A stretch of 13,427 bases of DNA. Source: Bacteroidales bacterium (GTDB taxonomy: Bacteria > Bacteroidota > Bacteroidia > Bacteroidales > Dysgonomonadaceae). Shown here in pieces: positions 6,690 through 13,315 of this stretch (positions within the stretch are counted from its first letter, which is position 1; each line of letters begins with the position of its first letter). The notes under the pieces were generated by a model that did not search any database, was not told where the DNA came from, and worked only from the letters and a program-made list of their open reading frames with translations. The stretch is from assembly GCA_012518155.1 (NCBI GenBank), contig JAAYTC010000022.1, forward strand, positions 1 to 13,427, given 5' to 3'. The translations under genes were made by a program, and so were the position numbers.

Positions 6690-8645
6690 ATGGTGAAAAT
6701 TACATTTCCCGATGGTACCGTACGGGAATATGAAAAAGGTGTTACGGGCTTAGAAATAGCAGATAGCATTAGTCGTCGTTTAGCGCAAGAGGTGTTAGCC
6801 GCCAGCGTGAATGGAGAGACGTGGGATCTTACCCGGCCCATTGAGAATGATGCCGAAGTGAGGTTGTTAAAGTGGGAAGACCCGGAAGGACAACACGCCT
6901 ATTGGCACTCGTCGGCTCACCTTATGGCCGAAGCGCTACAAGAACTTTACCCGGGAATAAAATTTGGAATTGGACCGGCCATCGAGCAGGGTTTTTATTA
7001 CGATGTTGATCCCGGTGAGGGTAAAACCATTAAAGAGGCTGATTTTCCGGCCATCGAAAAAAAGATGATGGAGCTGATCGCCGCGAAGGAGGCTATTGTT
7101 CGGGAAAGCATCTCGAAGAAAGATGCTCTCAGGATGTTCTCCGAACGGGACGAGAATTATAAAGTAGAGCTGATCAACGAACTGGAAGACGGTACTATCA
7201 CCACCTATACGCAAGGGAGCTTTACTGACCTGTGTCGCGGGCCCCATTTGCCCAATACCTCTTATATCAGGGCAGTGAAAGTGCTCTCTTCCGCCGGGGC
7301 CTATTGGCGCGGAGATGAAAAAAGGCCGCAGCTGACTCGTCTTTATGGGATTACGTTTCCCAAGAAAAAATTACTGGACGAGTACTTGGTAATGCTGGAG
7401 GAGGCAAAGAAAAGAGACCATCGAAAGATCGGCAAGGAACTACAGCTATTTCATTTTTCGCAAACCGTTGGCGCGGGATTGCCCCTGTGGCTCCCTAAAG
7501 GAACTCAGCTACGGATGAGGTTGGAAGATTTTTTGAAGAAAATTCAACGTGACTTCGATTACGATCCTGTTATTACTCCGCACATAGGGCACAAACAGCT
7601 TTACGTGACATCGGGACACTACGATAAATACGGCAAAGATTCATTTAAGCCCATCAAGACCCCGGAAGAGGGTGAGGAGTTCCTGCTGAAGCCGATGAAT
7701 TGCCCCCACCACTGTGAAATATATAAAGCGTTTCCCCGCTCGTATAAAGATTTGCCACTTCGCATGGCAGAGTTTGGAACGGTATATCGCTACGAGCAAA
7801 GCGGCGAGTTGCATGGCTTGACTCGTGTGAGGGGTTTCACGCAGGACGATGCCCATATCTTCTGCACGCCTGATCAAGTGAAGGATGAGTTTTTGAAAGT
7901 GATGGATATCATTTTTATCATCTTCCGAGCCCTAGACTTCAAGGAGTTTGAGGCGCAGATTTCTTTGCGTGACCCAGAAGATAAAGAGAAGTACATTGGA
8001 ACCGATGAAAACTGGGAAAAGGCGGAACGTGCCATAGTGGAAGCCTGCGAGGAAAAAGGCCTCAAGGCCAAGGTTGAACTCGGAGAAGCTGCTTTTTACG
8101 GGCCTAAGCTCGACTTCATGGTAAAAGATGCATTGGGACGCCGCTGGCAACTGGGAACAATTCAAGTGGATTATAACTTACCTGACCGCTTCGAGCTGGA
8201 GTATACAGGTGCCGACAACCATAAACATCGTCCGGTGATGATTCACCGTGCGCCCTTTGGTTCCATGGAACGATTCGTGGCAGTTCTGATCGAACATACT
8301 GCCGGGAAGTTTCCTCTTTGGCTAGCTCCCACTCAAGCTGTGGTGATCCCGGTAAGCGAGCGCTTTAACGAGTACGCGACGCATGTGGTGAAGGAGCTAA
8401 AGAAACAAGATATTCGAGCCGAGGTGGACGATCGTAACGAGAAGGTGGGGCGGAAGATTCGCGATAATGAACTGAAACGGATCCCTTACCTCTTAATCGT
8501 GGGTGAAAAAGAGACGGAAAATGGAGAGGTCTCCGTAAGAAAACAGGGCGGGGAGGACAAAGGTTCCATAAAATTGAGTACATTTGCATATGACGTGTCA
8601 CGGGAGGTGTCAAAAATGATGCGCCCTGAAGAATTTGATATTTAG
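6690..8645 (+). CDS. thrS: Threonine--tRNA ligase
   Basis: This 651-residue class-II aminoacyl-tRNA synthetase charges tRNA-Thr in the cytoplasm. Domains in order: TGS (1-62, starting MVKITFPDGTVREYEKG); SAD editing domain (about 65-230) with HSSAH (H73, H77) and CRGPH (C182, H186); class-II catalytic core (about 255-540) with motif 2 in RYEQSGELHGLTRVRGF (367-383) and motif 3 HRAPFGSMERF (519-529); anticodon-binding domain (about 547-645). Zinc ligands C338 (MNCPHHC), H389 (DDAHIF) and H519 are all present, so both editing and synthesis should work. The length is typical. A TAnnTTTG box lies just upstream, and infC follows after 66 nt, probably in the same transcript. No T-box or other leader could fit in the short predicted 5' end. 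Confidence 0.98.
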   Translation: MVKITFPDGTVREYEKGVTGLEIADSISRRLAQEVLAASVNGETWDLTRPIENDAEVRLLKWEDPEGQHAYWHSSAHLMAEALQELYPGIKFGIGPAIEQGFYYDVDPGEGKTIKEADFPAIEKKMMELIAAKEAIVRESISKKDALRMFSERDENYKVELINELEDGTITTYTQGSFTDLCRGPHLPNTSYIRAVKVLSSAGAYWRGDEKRPQLTRLYGITFPKKKLLDEYLVMLEEAKKRDHRKIGKELQLFHFSQTVGAGLPLWLPKGTQLRMRLEDFLKKIQRDFDYDPVITPHIGHKQLYVTSGHYDKYGKDSFKPIKTPEEGEEFLLKPMNCPHHCEIYKAFPRSYKDLPLRMAEFGTVYRYEQSGELHGLTRVRGFTQDDAHIFCTPDQVKDEFLKVMDIIFIIFRALDFKEFEAQISLRDPEDKEKYIGTDENWEKAERAIVEACEEKGLKAKVELGEAAFYGPKLDFMVKDALGRRWQLGTIQVDYNLPDRFELEYTGADNHKHRPVMIHRAPFGSMERFVAVLIEHTAGKFPLWLAPTQAVVIPVSERFNEYATHVVKELKKQDIRAEVDDRNEKVGRKIRDNELKRIPYLLIVGEKETENGEVSVRKQGGEDKGSIKLSTFAYDVSREVSKMMRPEEFDI

Positions 8646-8711
8646 TAGTATAGTATTAAAAGATTTAAAAAAGTAAATTAATAACACAGAGAAAACATTA
8701 ACAACACCTGA

Positions 8712-9266
8712 ATGAGAAGAAACTCTAAAGACCAACACCGAATCAACGAACGTATTCGAGTACCGGAAGTCCGATTGGTGGGCGACAACGTGCAAGAAGG
8801 TATTTATCCCACCAGAGAAGCGAGAAGAATTGCTGATGAGCAGGAATTAGATTTAGTCGAAATTGCACCAACGGCCAAGCCACCCGTCTGTAGAATCATC
8901 GATTACCAGAAGTTTGTCTATCAACAAAAAAAGAAGCTGAAGGAGCAGAAGGCGAAAGCTGTAAAGGTGACAGTAAAGGAGATTCGCTTCGGTCCGCAGA
9001 CCGATGATCACGATTATAATTTTAAACTGAAACACGCGATAAACTTCCTGAATGAAGGCTCAAAAGTGAAGGCCTTTGTATTTTTCAGGGGCCGCTCCAT
9101 TCTTTTTAAAGAGCAAGGCGAGGTATTGCTGCTTCGTTTCGCGAACGATCTTGAAGAATATGCCAAAGTGGAGCATATGCCCATAATGGAGGGCAAACGT
9201 ATGTCGATCATGCTCTCACCGAAGAAAACAACCCCTCATAATAAGAAAGAAGATAAAGGAGAATAA
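8712..9266 (+). CDS. infC: Translation initiation factor IF-3
   Basis: This 184-residue IF-3 binds the 30S subunit and checks start-codon and initiator-tRNA pairing. The N-terminal domain (about 8-78) shows RINERIR, LDLVEIAPTAKPPVCRIIDY and the linker KFVYQQKKKLKEQK. The C-terminal domain (about 85-172) shows KEIRFGPQTDDHDYNFKLKH and GRSILFKEQG. The tail is basic and acidic (HNKKEDKGE). Many bacteria start infC on AUU for autoregulation; here an in-frame TGA sits immediately before the ATG (8709-8711), so the AUG is the first possible start and that control is absent. No promoter-like box was seen in the 66-nt gap after thrS. Unusually, rpmI and rplT do not follow; the gene ends at a strong terminator. 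Confidence 0.97.
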   Translation: MRRNSKDQHRINERIRVPEVRLVGDNVQEGIYPTREARRIADEQELDLVEIAPTAKPPVCRIIDYQKFVYQQKKKLKEQKAKAVKVTVKEIRFGPQTDDHDYNFKLKHAINFLNEGSKVKAFVFFRGRSILFKEQGEVLLLRFANDLEEYAKVEHMPIMEGKRMSIMLSPKKTTPHNKKEDKGE

Positions 9267-9271
9267 GTTAA

Positions 9272-9293
9272 TCAGGCCGCGTTCGCGGCCTGA
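9272..9293 (+). terminator. Intrinsic terminator after infC, possibly bidirectional
   Basis: A perfect 9-bp stem, TCAGGCCGC (9272-9280) with GCGGCCTGA (9285-9293), closes a GTTC loop and is followed by ATTATTTCT. It lies 5 nt after the infC stop. The minus-strand oxidoreductase gene ends 49 nt to the right, so the hairpin may serve both converging transcripts. Confidence 0.85.
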
Positions 9294-9342
9294 ATTATTT
9301 CTGAACTTCACACGCTATATCCGCGATTACATGCTTTTTTGT

Positions 9343-10614
9343 TTATTTGGCCGCGAATTGTTCGAGATCGAGATTTGGGTCGATTTGATGTGGGGTGTAG
9401 ATTAACTCATCCCAAGTGACCCGCTCCTGCCTCGAAGCTGCCTCCCTTCCTAGAATCGCGGTTAGTGTTGAATGACAACCCGATTGCAATTGGTTAAGGA
9501 AACGTCCGCTGGTGATGCTATCGATAAACGCTTTCCCTTTGTTGAGGTCGGCATCATCGAGCGAAGAGGAACTTAGTCCCTGCGCGATCGATTCAGGTGT
9601 GAGCTCCGACGCGGAACGTACGATCCCTGAATCCCACTGATGCTTCCCGTTGATAAAGACGCCCCCGCTATAATGCGCTTCTGCAATCCCGTCGGTTCCC
9701 ACGAAACGGGCGCATACATCGCCAAATACATTCGCGAACTTGGACGAGTGTACCGACACGTTTATATCATCGGGGTACTTGTAAATAACCTGGTAGTTGG
9801 TCCACGCATTACCGAAGTCGGGCCCTCCCTTTCTTCCTCCCTCTCCGATAGCATACAACGGGGTAGTTCCTAGAATCCAATTGCAGGTATCTATCATGTG
9901 AATGGCCTGGTCGAGATAACATCCACCCGAAATTTCGTGAAAATGGTAATGGTTACGGATGCGCATCTCGTCGTACGACATCCCCTCATGAGGGATGATA
10001 GCCGCGCCCGACGAAAAGTAATAGAGCTGAACCGTAACGATTTCACCGATATCGCCCCGCTGGATACGCTTGGCCATCTCCATGTACGGTGTTGCATAAC
10101 GAATTTGGAAACCATCGAAAGCGGAAACACGCCCTTTGATGTCCGCTGCCATATTCATGATTTGCCGACATCCTTCCGCGTCAACAGCCATCGGCTTTTC
10201 GCAATAAACATGTTTCCCTGCCGCAAGCGTATCATCCAGCATCAGGGGGTGGGAATACCCGGGAGAGGCTATGATCACCGCGTCCACGTTTTTATTTCCC
10301 AATAATCGTAGGTAAGCATCGTGTCCGTAATAGGCACTGTTTTTTTCGACAGGGCCGTATCCTTTTTTTCTGTTTAATTTGTTGGCGTATTCAACCCCAT
10401 CCCGGAGTTTGTCCTTGAAGAGGTCCGCGATTGCCGTGACGCGAATATTCGAGCTCTGTGCCATGCTGTCGAGGATCCCTCTGGCACGTGAACCACAGCC
10501 CACGATGCCTATCCCGACAGACGATTGATTGTTCGTTGCAAAAACAAGGCCCGGTTTTAATACGGTAAGGGTCGATAGTGCAGATACATTGCGAATAAAG
10601 TTTCTTCTGTTCAT
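9343..10614 (-). CDS. Tat-exported Gfo/Idh/MocA-family NAD(P)-dependent oxidoreductase
   Basis: This 423-residue protein has a twin-arginine-like leader (NRRNFIRN, residues 2-9) and a short hydrophobic stretch, as in many Bacteroidota Gfo/Idh/MocA proteins exported with cofactor bound. The Rossmann loop is GIGIVGCGSRARG (34-46), EKP lies at 139-141, and the active-site helix GGCYLDQAIHMIDTCNW (230-246) carries D235 and H239. Family members oxidise or reduce sugar or inositol hydroxyls; substrate cannot be inferred. The open frame continues 30 codons upstream, but homology starts at MNRRNF, and the -7 box at 10660-10667 lies inside that extension, so I chose ATG 10614. It is convergent with infC and divergent from the M23 gene, a single-gene unit. 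It could work with secreted DUF1080 enzymes such as the one at 1482-2120, but they are not adjacent. Confidence 0.9.
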   Translation of the reverse strand: MNRRNFIRNVSALSTLTVLKPGLVFATNNQSSVGIGIVGCGSRARGILDSMAQSSNIRVTAIADLFKDKLRDGVEYANKLNRKKGYGPVEKNSAYYGHDAYLRLLGNKNVDAVIIASPGYSHPLMLDDTLAAGKHVYCEKPMAVDAEGCRQIMNMAADIKGRVSAFDGFQIRYATPYMEMAKRIQRGDIGEIVTVQLYYFSSGAAIIPHEGMSYDEMRIRNHYHFHEISGGCYLDQAIHMIDTCNWILGTTPLYAIGEGGRKGGPDFGNAWTNYQVIYKYPDDINVSVHSSKFANVFGDVCARFVGTDGIAEAHYSGGVFINGKHQWDSGIVRSASELTPESIAQGLSSSSLDDADLNKGKAFIDSITSGRFLNQLQSGCHSTLTAILGREAASRQERVTWDELIYTPHQIDPNLDLEQFAAK

Positions 10615-10630
10615 TGTAAATTTTTTTACA
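10615..10630. repeat. Inverted repeat TGTAAA-N4-TTTACA before the oxidoreductase start
   Basis: TGTAAA (10615-10620) and TTTACA (10625-10630) are perfect inverted copies around TTTT, directly abutting the ATG of the minus-strand gene. In the mRNA this would be a small A/U hairpin next to the start codon. It may be chance in an A/T-rich leader. Confidence 0.35.
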
Positions 10631-10659
10631 AGTAATTTGGTATATAAATTATTAGAAAA

Positions 10660-10667
10660 CAAAGATA
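10660..10667 (-). promoter_or_regulatory. -7 box of the oxidoreductase gene
   Basis: The minus strand reads TATCTTTG, an exact TAnnTTTG match, about 46 bp before the chosen ATG. The -33 region is T-rich (ATTTC) but lacks a clean TTTG. Confidence 0.55.
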
Positions 10668-10704
10668 CGGATATTTTCGCGAAATGCCCTGTTTGGCGAA
10701 ACAT

Positions 10705-11021
10705 CTTTTAACAGTCAGTTTTCACACCGATAATTAACATATTATGAGATAAATAAGTTAGTTTGCCGTGGATTAAAGAAGGAAAAACATTTTTCAGAAC
10801 GTAAGTTCAAATTTCTTTTGTATATTCGCGAGGAACAAAAATCCGCTTCTGGAGTAGATACTTGTTTCTGCTTCAGGGGAGGGATCGTTATTTAATCAAA
10901 AAATAATTTCTTGGCGGATAAACAGAATTTGATCCGAAACAGCTTGTTAAAGCATTTATGGAGGTAGTTCTTTTAGATTGCCAGTATACCCTTAACGTTT
11001 TAAACTCATAAAGTCATAGCA
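10705..11021. other. Gene-free region and probable long leader of the M23-bactofilin operon
   Basis: The full gap is 407 bp (10615-11021) and holds no convincing gene on either strand. Its left part carries the oxidoreductase promoter. TATATTCG at 10821-10828 is one base off TAnnTTTG and would give a leader of about 190 nt before the M23 ATG. Within that leader CGGAT-AAA (10915-10922) can pair with TTT-ATCCG (10928-10936, one bulged G) around loop CAGAA. I recognise no known riboswitch. Confidence 0.4.
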
Positions 11022-11858
11022 ATGAGACATAAAACTTCGGTCCTGATTGTTAATTCCAAGGAAAAGGAAAGCAAAGTTCGTCAAGTTCCCACCCACATCA
11101 TTGTAAACTGGCGTAAATACACGATGCTCTTGGCAATGCTTGTAGTTGCCTTCTTTTTGGTCTCTGGTTTTTTGATTTATCAAAACACTAGCCGCTCGTA
11201 TCAAGAAAGGTTAGACAGAGCCAATTATATTCGAAACCAAATCGATGTGAATAAGGCACTCACTGCCTTCGCGTCAATTGATTCGGGAATCTATCGTCTC
11301 AACTCATTTCTCCATGAACGGGGGCTGGAACAATTAAAAATAGAGAATGCGGGTGGTGTAGAAACAGACTTTGATATCATTCATATCAACGAGTTTGCTA
11401 GTTTTTATCAAAACCAGATTGAAGGACTGGAAGAGATACTGAGTATGTTGCCCATAGGTAAACCGTATGATGGTTCAATTACTTCGAGTTTCGGGTACCG
11501 AAGAAATCCGTTTACCGGCGCGGGCCGGGAATTTCACTCGGGTGTCGATTTCAGAGGTCGCGTGGGTGATAGCATCCAAACTACCGGCGACGGAGTGGTT
11601 TCTTTCGCGGGCCCTAAAGGCGGACTTGGGCGATGCGTAATTATAGAACACAATGAAAACCTACAAACACTTTATGCACACCTCCATCGCGTAAATGTGG
11701 TAAAAGGGCAACAAGTAAGCAGTGGCGAAGTAATTGGATTTCTAGGAAATACCGGAAGAAGCACGGGCCCCCATTTACACTATGAAATCATACTTAACAA
11801 TAAAAAGATTAATCCAAAAATATATTTTAATTTTGAAACGGAAAAAGGTTATGATTAA
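11022..11858 (+). CDS. Membrane-anchored M23 (LytM) peptidoglycan endopeptidase
   Basis: This 278-residue protein has a cytoplasmic basic N-terminus (about 1-33), one transmembrane helix (about 35-53), a periplasmic helical region with coiled-coil character (about 56-142) and a C-terminal LytM domain (about 148-265). Zinc-site residues are present: H172 and D176 in FHSGVDFRG, and H253 in GPHLHYE. YAHLH (218-222) supplies catalytic histidines, so the enzyme should be active and cut peptide cross-links in peptidoglycan. ITSSFGYRRNPF (153-164) is the usual domain entry. It overlaps the bactofilin gene by 8 nt (ATGATTAA), implying translational coupling. M23 peptidases with a short cytoplasmic tail encoded beside bactofilins act together in shape control in other bacteria (for example LmdC-BacA of Hyphomonas, and the Helicobacter CcmA-Csd system). 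The same role is inferred here. Confidence 0.92.
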   Translation: MRHKTSVLIVNSKEKESKVRQVPTHIIVNWRKYTMLLAMLVVAFFLVSGFLIYQNTSRSYQERLDRANYIRNQIDVNKALTAFASIDSGIYRLNSFLHERGLEQLKIENAGGVETDFDIIHINEFASFYQNQIEGLEEILSMLPIGKPYDGSITSSFGYRRNPFTGAGREFHSGVDFRGRVGDSIQTTGDGVVSFAGPKGGLGRCVIIEHNENLQTLYAHLHRVNVVKGQQVSSGEVIGFLGNTGRSTGPHLHYEIILNNKKINPKIYFNFETEKGYD

Positions 11859-12291
11859 AGAAGAGAAAAAAAGAGATGCAGGTGTTTCTAAATTAGATTC
11901 CATGCGTATAAACACGATCATCGGGAATGATATTGTTTTTAAAGGGGATCTTTCGGGTGACAGCGTCATTCGTATAGATGGTAGAGTGGAAGGAAATATT
12001 TCACTAAAACAGGGCATTATACTTGGCGAAAAAGCTTTCGTGGAAGGAAATATGGAAAGCGATTACATTATTCTTTTTGGACATATCAAGGGCAATATTA
12101 AAAGCAAAGAAATTATTCTAAAATCCACCGGTACCGTAGAGGGTGATATCGTAACAGATGCATTGGAAATTGAAATGGGCAGCCGCTATAATGGTAACTT
12201 GAAGATTAGTCAAATTGAATCAGCTAAAGAAACTATTCAGGAGCCTCGAACAGTTGAAATACATCCAATCAATAAAAAAGCGAACGAATAG
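11851..12291 (+). CDS. Bactofilin family cytoskeletal protein
   Basis: This 146-residue bactofilin has a short charged N-terminal tail (1-17), a DUF583 right-handed beta-helix core (about 19-120) and a polar C-terminal tail. The core shows the glycine-spaced repeats NTIIGNDIVFKGDLSGD, SVIRIDGRVEGNI, FVEGNMESD, LFGHIKGNIKSKE and TVEGDIVTDALEI. Bactofilins polymerise without nucleotide into membrane-associated filaments that position wall enzymes. The frame opens 23 codons further upstream inside the M23 gene, but the ATG at 11851, overlapping the M23 stop, gives the usual short tail and a coupled start, so I chose it. The M23 peptidase encoded just before is the probable client. No clear terminator follows, only a weak stem (AGGC/GCCT plus T5, 12313-12349). 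Confidence 0.93.
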   Translation: MIKEEKKRDAGVSKLDSMRINTIIGNDIVFKGDLSGDSVIRIDGRVEGNISLKQGIILGEKAFVEGNMESDYIILFGHIKGNIKSKEIILKSTGTVEGDIVTDALEIEMGSRYNGNLKISQIESAKETIQEPRTVEIHPINKKANE

Positions 12292-12366
12292 TAGAGTACG
12301 ATCCATGCGTTGAGGCCGCCCATGACTGGGAAGTCGAAACTGCCTTTTTCCGATACCTTTATATCT

Positions 12367-12381
12367 TGTCTCGACGAGACA
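12367..12381. repeat. Small hairpin between bactofilin and rpmI
   Basis: TGTCTC (12367-12372) pairs with GAGACA (12376-12381) around GAC, followed by TTATATATAAG. It could be a weak terminator for the bactofilin transcript, but there is no proper T-run. It lies 24 bp before the rpmI -33 box. Confidence 0.35.
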
Positions 12382-12404
12382 TTATATATAAGGGTAGATA
12401 TTCT

Positions 12405-12435
12405 TTTGATAATTCAAATTAAATCATTACTTTTG
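12405..12435 (+). promoter_or_regulatory. Consensus promoter of rpmI-rplT
   Basis: TTTG (12405-12408), a 19-bp spacer and TACTTTTG (12428-12435) form the best full match in the window to the Bacteroidota housekeeping promoter TTTG-N19-TAnnTTTG. Transcription would begin near 12441, giving a leader of about 62 nt. That leader contains a small hairpin, CCTG-AGAA-CAGG (12450-12461). Confidence 0.8.
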
Positions 12436-12502
12436 CAAACTTTTTATGACCTGAGAACAGGAAATGAGGAGTATATAATCAAACAAATTCAAATAGAGCA
12501 AA

Positions 12503-12697
12503 ATGCCAAAAATTAAGACTAATTCCGGTGCCAAAAAGAGGTTCGCCCTTACCGGAACAGGAAAAATCAAACGGAAGCATGCTTTTAAAAGTCACATCTT
12601 GACAAAAAAGACCAAAAAGCAGAAAAGAAATCTGACGAAAACGGGTCTTGTACACAAGGCGGACGAAAAAAACATCAAAACCCTTTTGGGTCTGTAA
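12503..12697 (+). CDS. rpmI: 50S ribosomal protein L35
   Basis: This 64-residue, highly basic protein is a small structural component of the large ribosomal subunit. It begins MPKIKTNSGAKKRFALTGTG, carries the family motif GKIKRKHAFKSHILTKK (20-36) and ends KNIKTLLGL; length is standard. It has its own consensus promoter and no infC directly upstream, unlike the usual infC-rpmI-rplT order. rplT follows after 99 nt with no internal promoter box seen, so the two are very likely cotranscribed. The leader of about 62 nt and the 99-nt spacer (with stem CTCTG/CAGAG at 12755-12769) are places where L20 feedback could act, but no known L20-binding leader was recognised. Confidence 0.98.
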   Translation: MPKIKTNSGAKKRFALTGTGKIKRKHAFKSHILTKKTKKQKRNLTKTGLVHKADEKNIKTLLGL

Positions 12698-12796
12698 AAA
12701 CAGCAGTTGTTTCCGGTAAAAGATTTATTAACAGGATGTATATGCCCCTAAGAGCTCTGCTAGACAGAGACGCTATCATTCAAAACAAGTAACATT

Positions 12797-13141
12797 ATGC
12801 CAAGATCAGTCAATCACGTTGCCTCTCGCAACCGCAGGAAAAAAGTCCTAAAACTAACCAGAGGCTACTTTGGTGCCCGCAAGAACGTATGGACAGTCGC
12901 CAAAAACACGTGGGAAAAGGGACTTACCTACGCCTATCGCGACAGAAAAAACAAAAAACGTAACTTTCGCTCACTATGGATTCAACGTATCAACGCTGCA
13001 GCACGTGAACACGGAATGTCGTATTCCCGTTTCATGGGTGCGTTGAACAAGCAAGGGATAGAAATAAACCGTAAGGTGCTTGCCGACCTTGCCATGAATC
13101 ATCCCGAGGCATTTAAGGCAATCGTGGACAAAGTGAAATAG
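12797..13141 (+). CDS. rplT: 50S ribosomal protein L20
   Basis: This 114-residue protein binds 23S rRNA early in large-subunit assembly and, in several bacteria, represses its own operon by binding the mRNA. The signature runs MPRSVNHVASRNRRKKVLK, then TRGYFGARKNVWTVAKN (21-37), AYRDRKNKKRNFRSLWI (46-62), INAAAREHGMSYSRF (65-79) and LADLAMNHPEAF (95-106); length is normal. It is the last gene of the rpmI-rplT unit and is followed 22 nt later by an intrinsic terminator. Confidence 0.98.
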   Translation: MPRSVNHVASRNRRKKVLKLTRGYFGARKNVWTVAKNTWEKGLTYAYRDRKNKKRNFRSLWIQRINAAAREHGMSYSRFMGALNKQGIEINRKVLADLAMNHPEAFKAIVDKVK

Positions 13142-13163
13142 ATCGATTTTATCGATTTCTGGT

Positions 13164-13198
13164 AAAAAGGGAGAATCCATCGCGGTTTCTCCTTTTTT
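13164..13198 (+). terminator. Intrinsic terminator after rplT
   Basis: AAAAAGGGAGAATCC (13164-13178) pairs with GGTTTCTCCTTTTTT (13184-13198) around loop ATCGC, with one G-U pair and one T-T mismatch. The T-run overlaps the 3' arm. This is a typical rho-independent terminator. Confidence 0.85.
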
Positions 13199-13287
13199 GT
13201 GTTTAATCATCTCGTCCACCTAGGGTACCGCATTTGTTCACATGTGATTTATTCCCGAGTCGATGAGGTAAATCGCACCGATAATGG

Positions 13288-13295
13288 TAACTTTG
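13288..13295 (+). promoter_or_regulatory. -7 box upstream of the right-edge lipoprotein gene
   Basis: TAACTTTG matches TAnnTTTG and lies 20 bp before the ATG at 13316. No convincing -33 TTTG is found at the expected distance. Confidence 0.5.
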
Positions 13296-13315
13296 TAACG
13301 ATAAAAAACGATACT

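Noticed and set aside
8646..8711. Possible AUU or other rare start for infC
   Set aside because: An in-frame TGA directly before the ATG at 8712 rules out any upstream start.
10615..10704. N-terminal extension of the oxidoreductase to an ATG at 10704
   Set aside because: It would bury the twin-arginine leader and contains the TAnnTTTG box used as the promoter.
11782..11850. Upstream start for the bactofilin inside the M23 gene
   Set aside because: It would add 23 residues encoded within the M23 LytM domain; the ATG overlapping the M23 stop is the normal coupled start.
12310..12516. Small plus-strand ORF of 68 codons between bactofilin and rpmI
   Set aside because: It spans the rpmI promoter and overlaps the rpmI start, with no recognisable composition or family; treated as chance.
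13199..13315. Bacteroidales-1 / 6S-like RNA, often found downstream of rplT
   Set aside because: Only about 90 bp lie between the terminator and the next -7 box, and no long closing stem with a central bubble was seen; CTCG/CGAG and GGG/CCC pairings are too weak.
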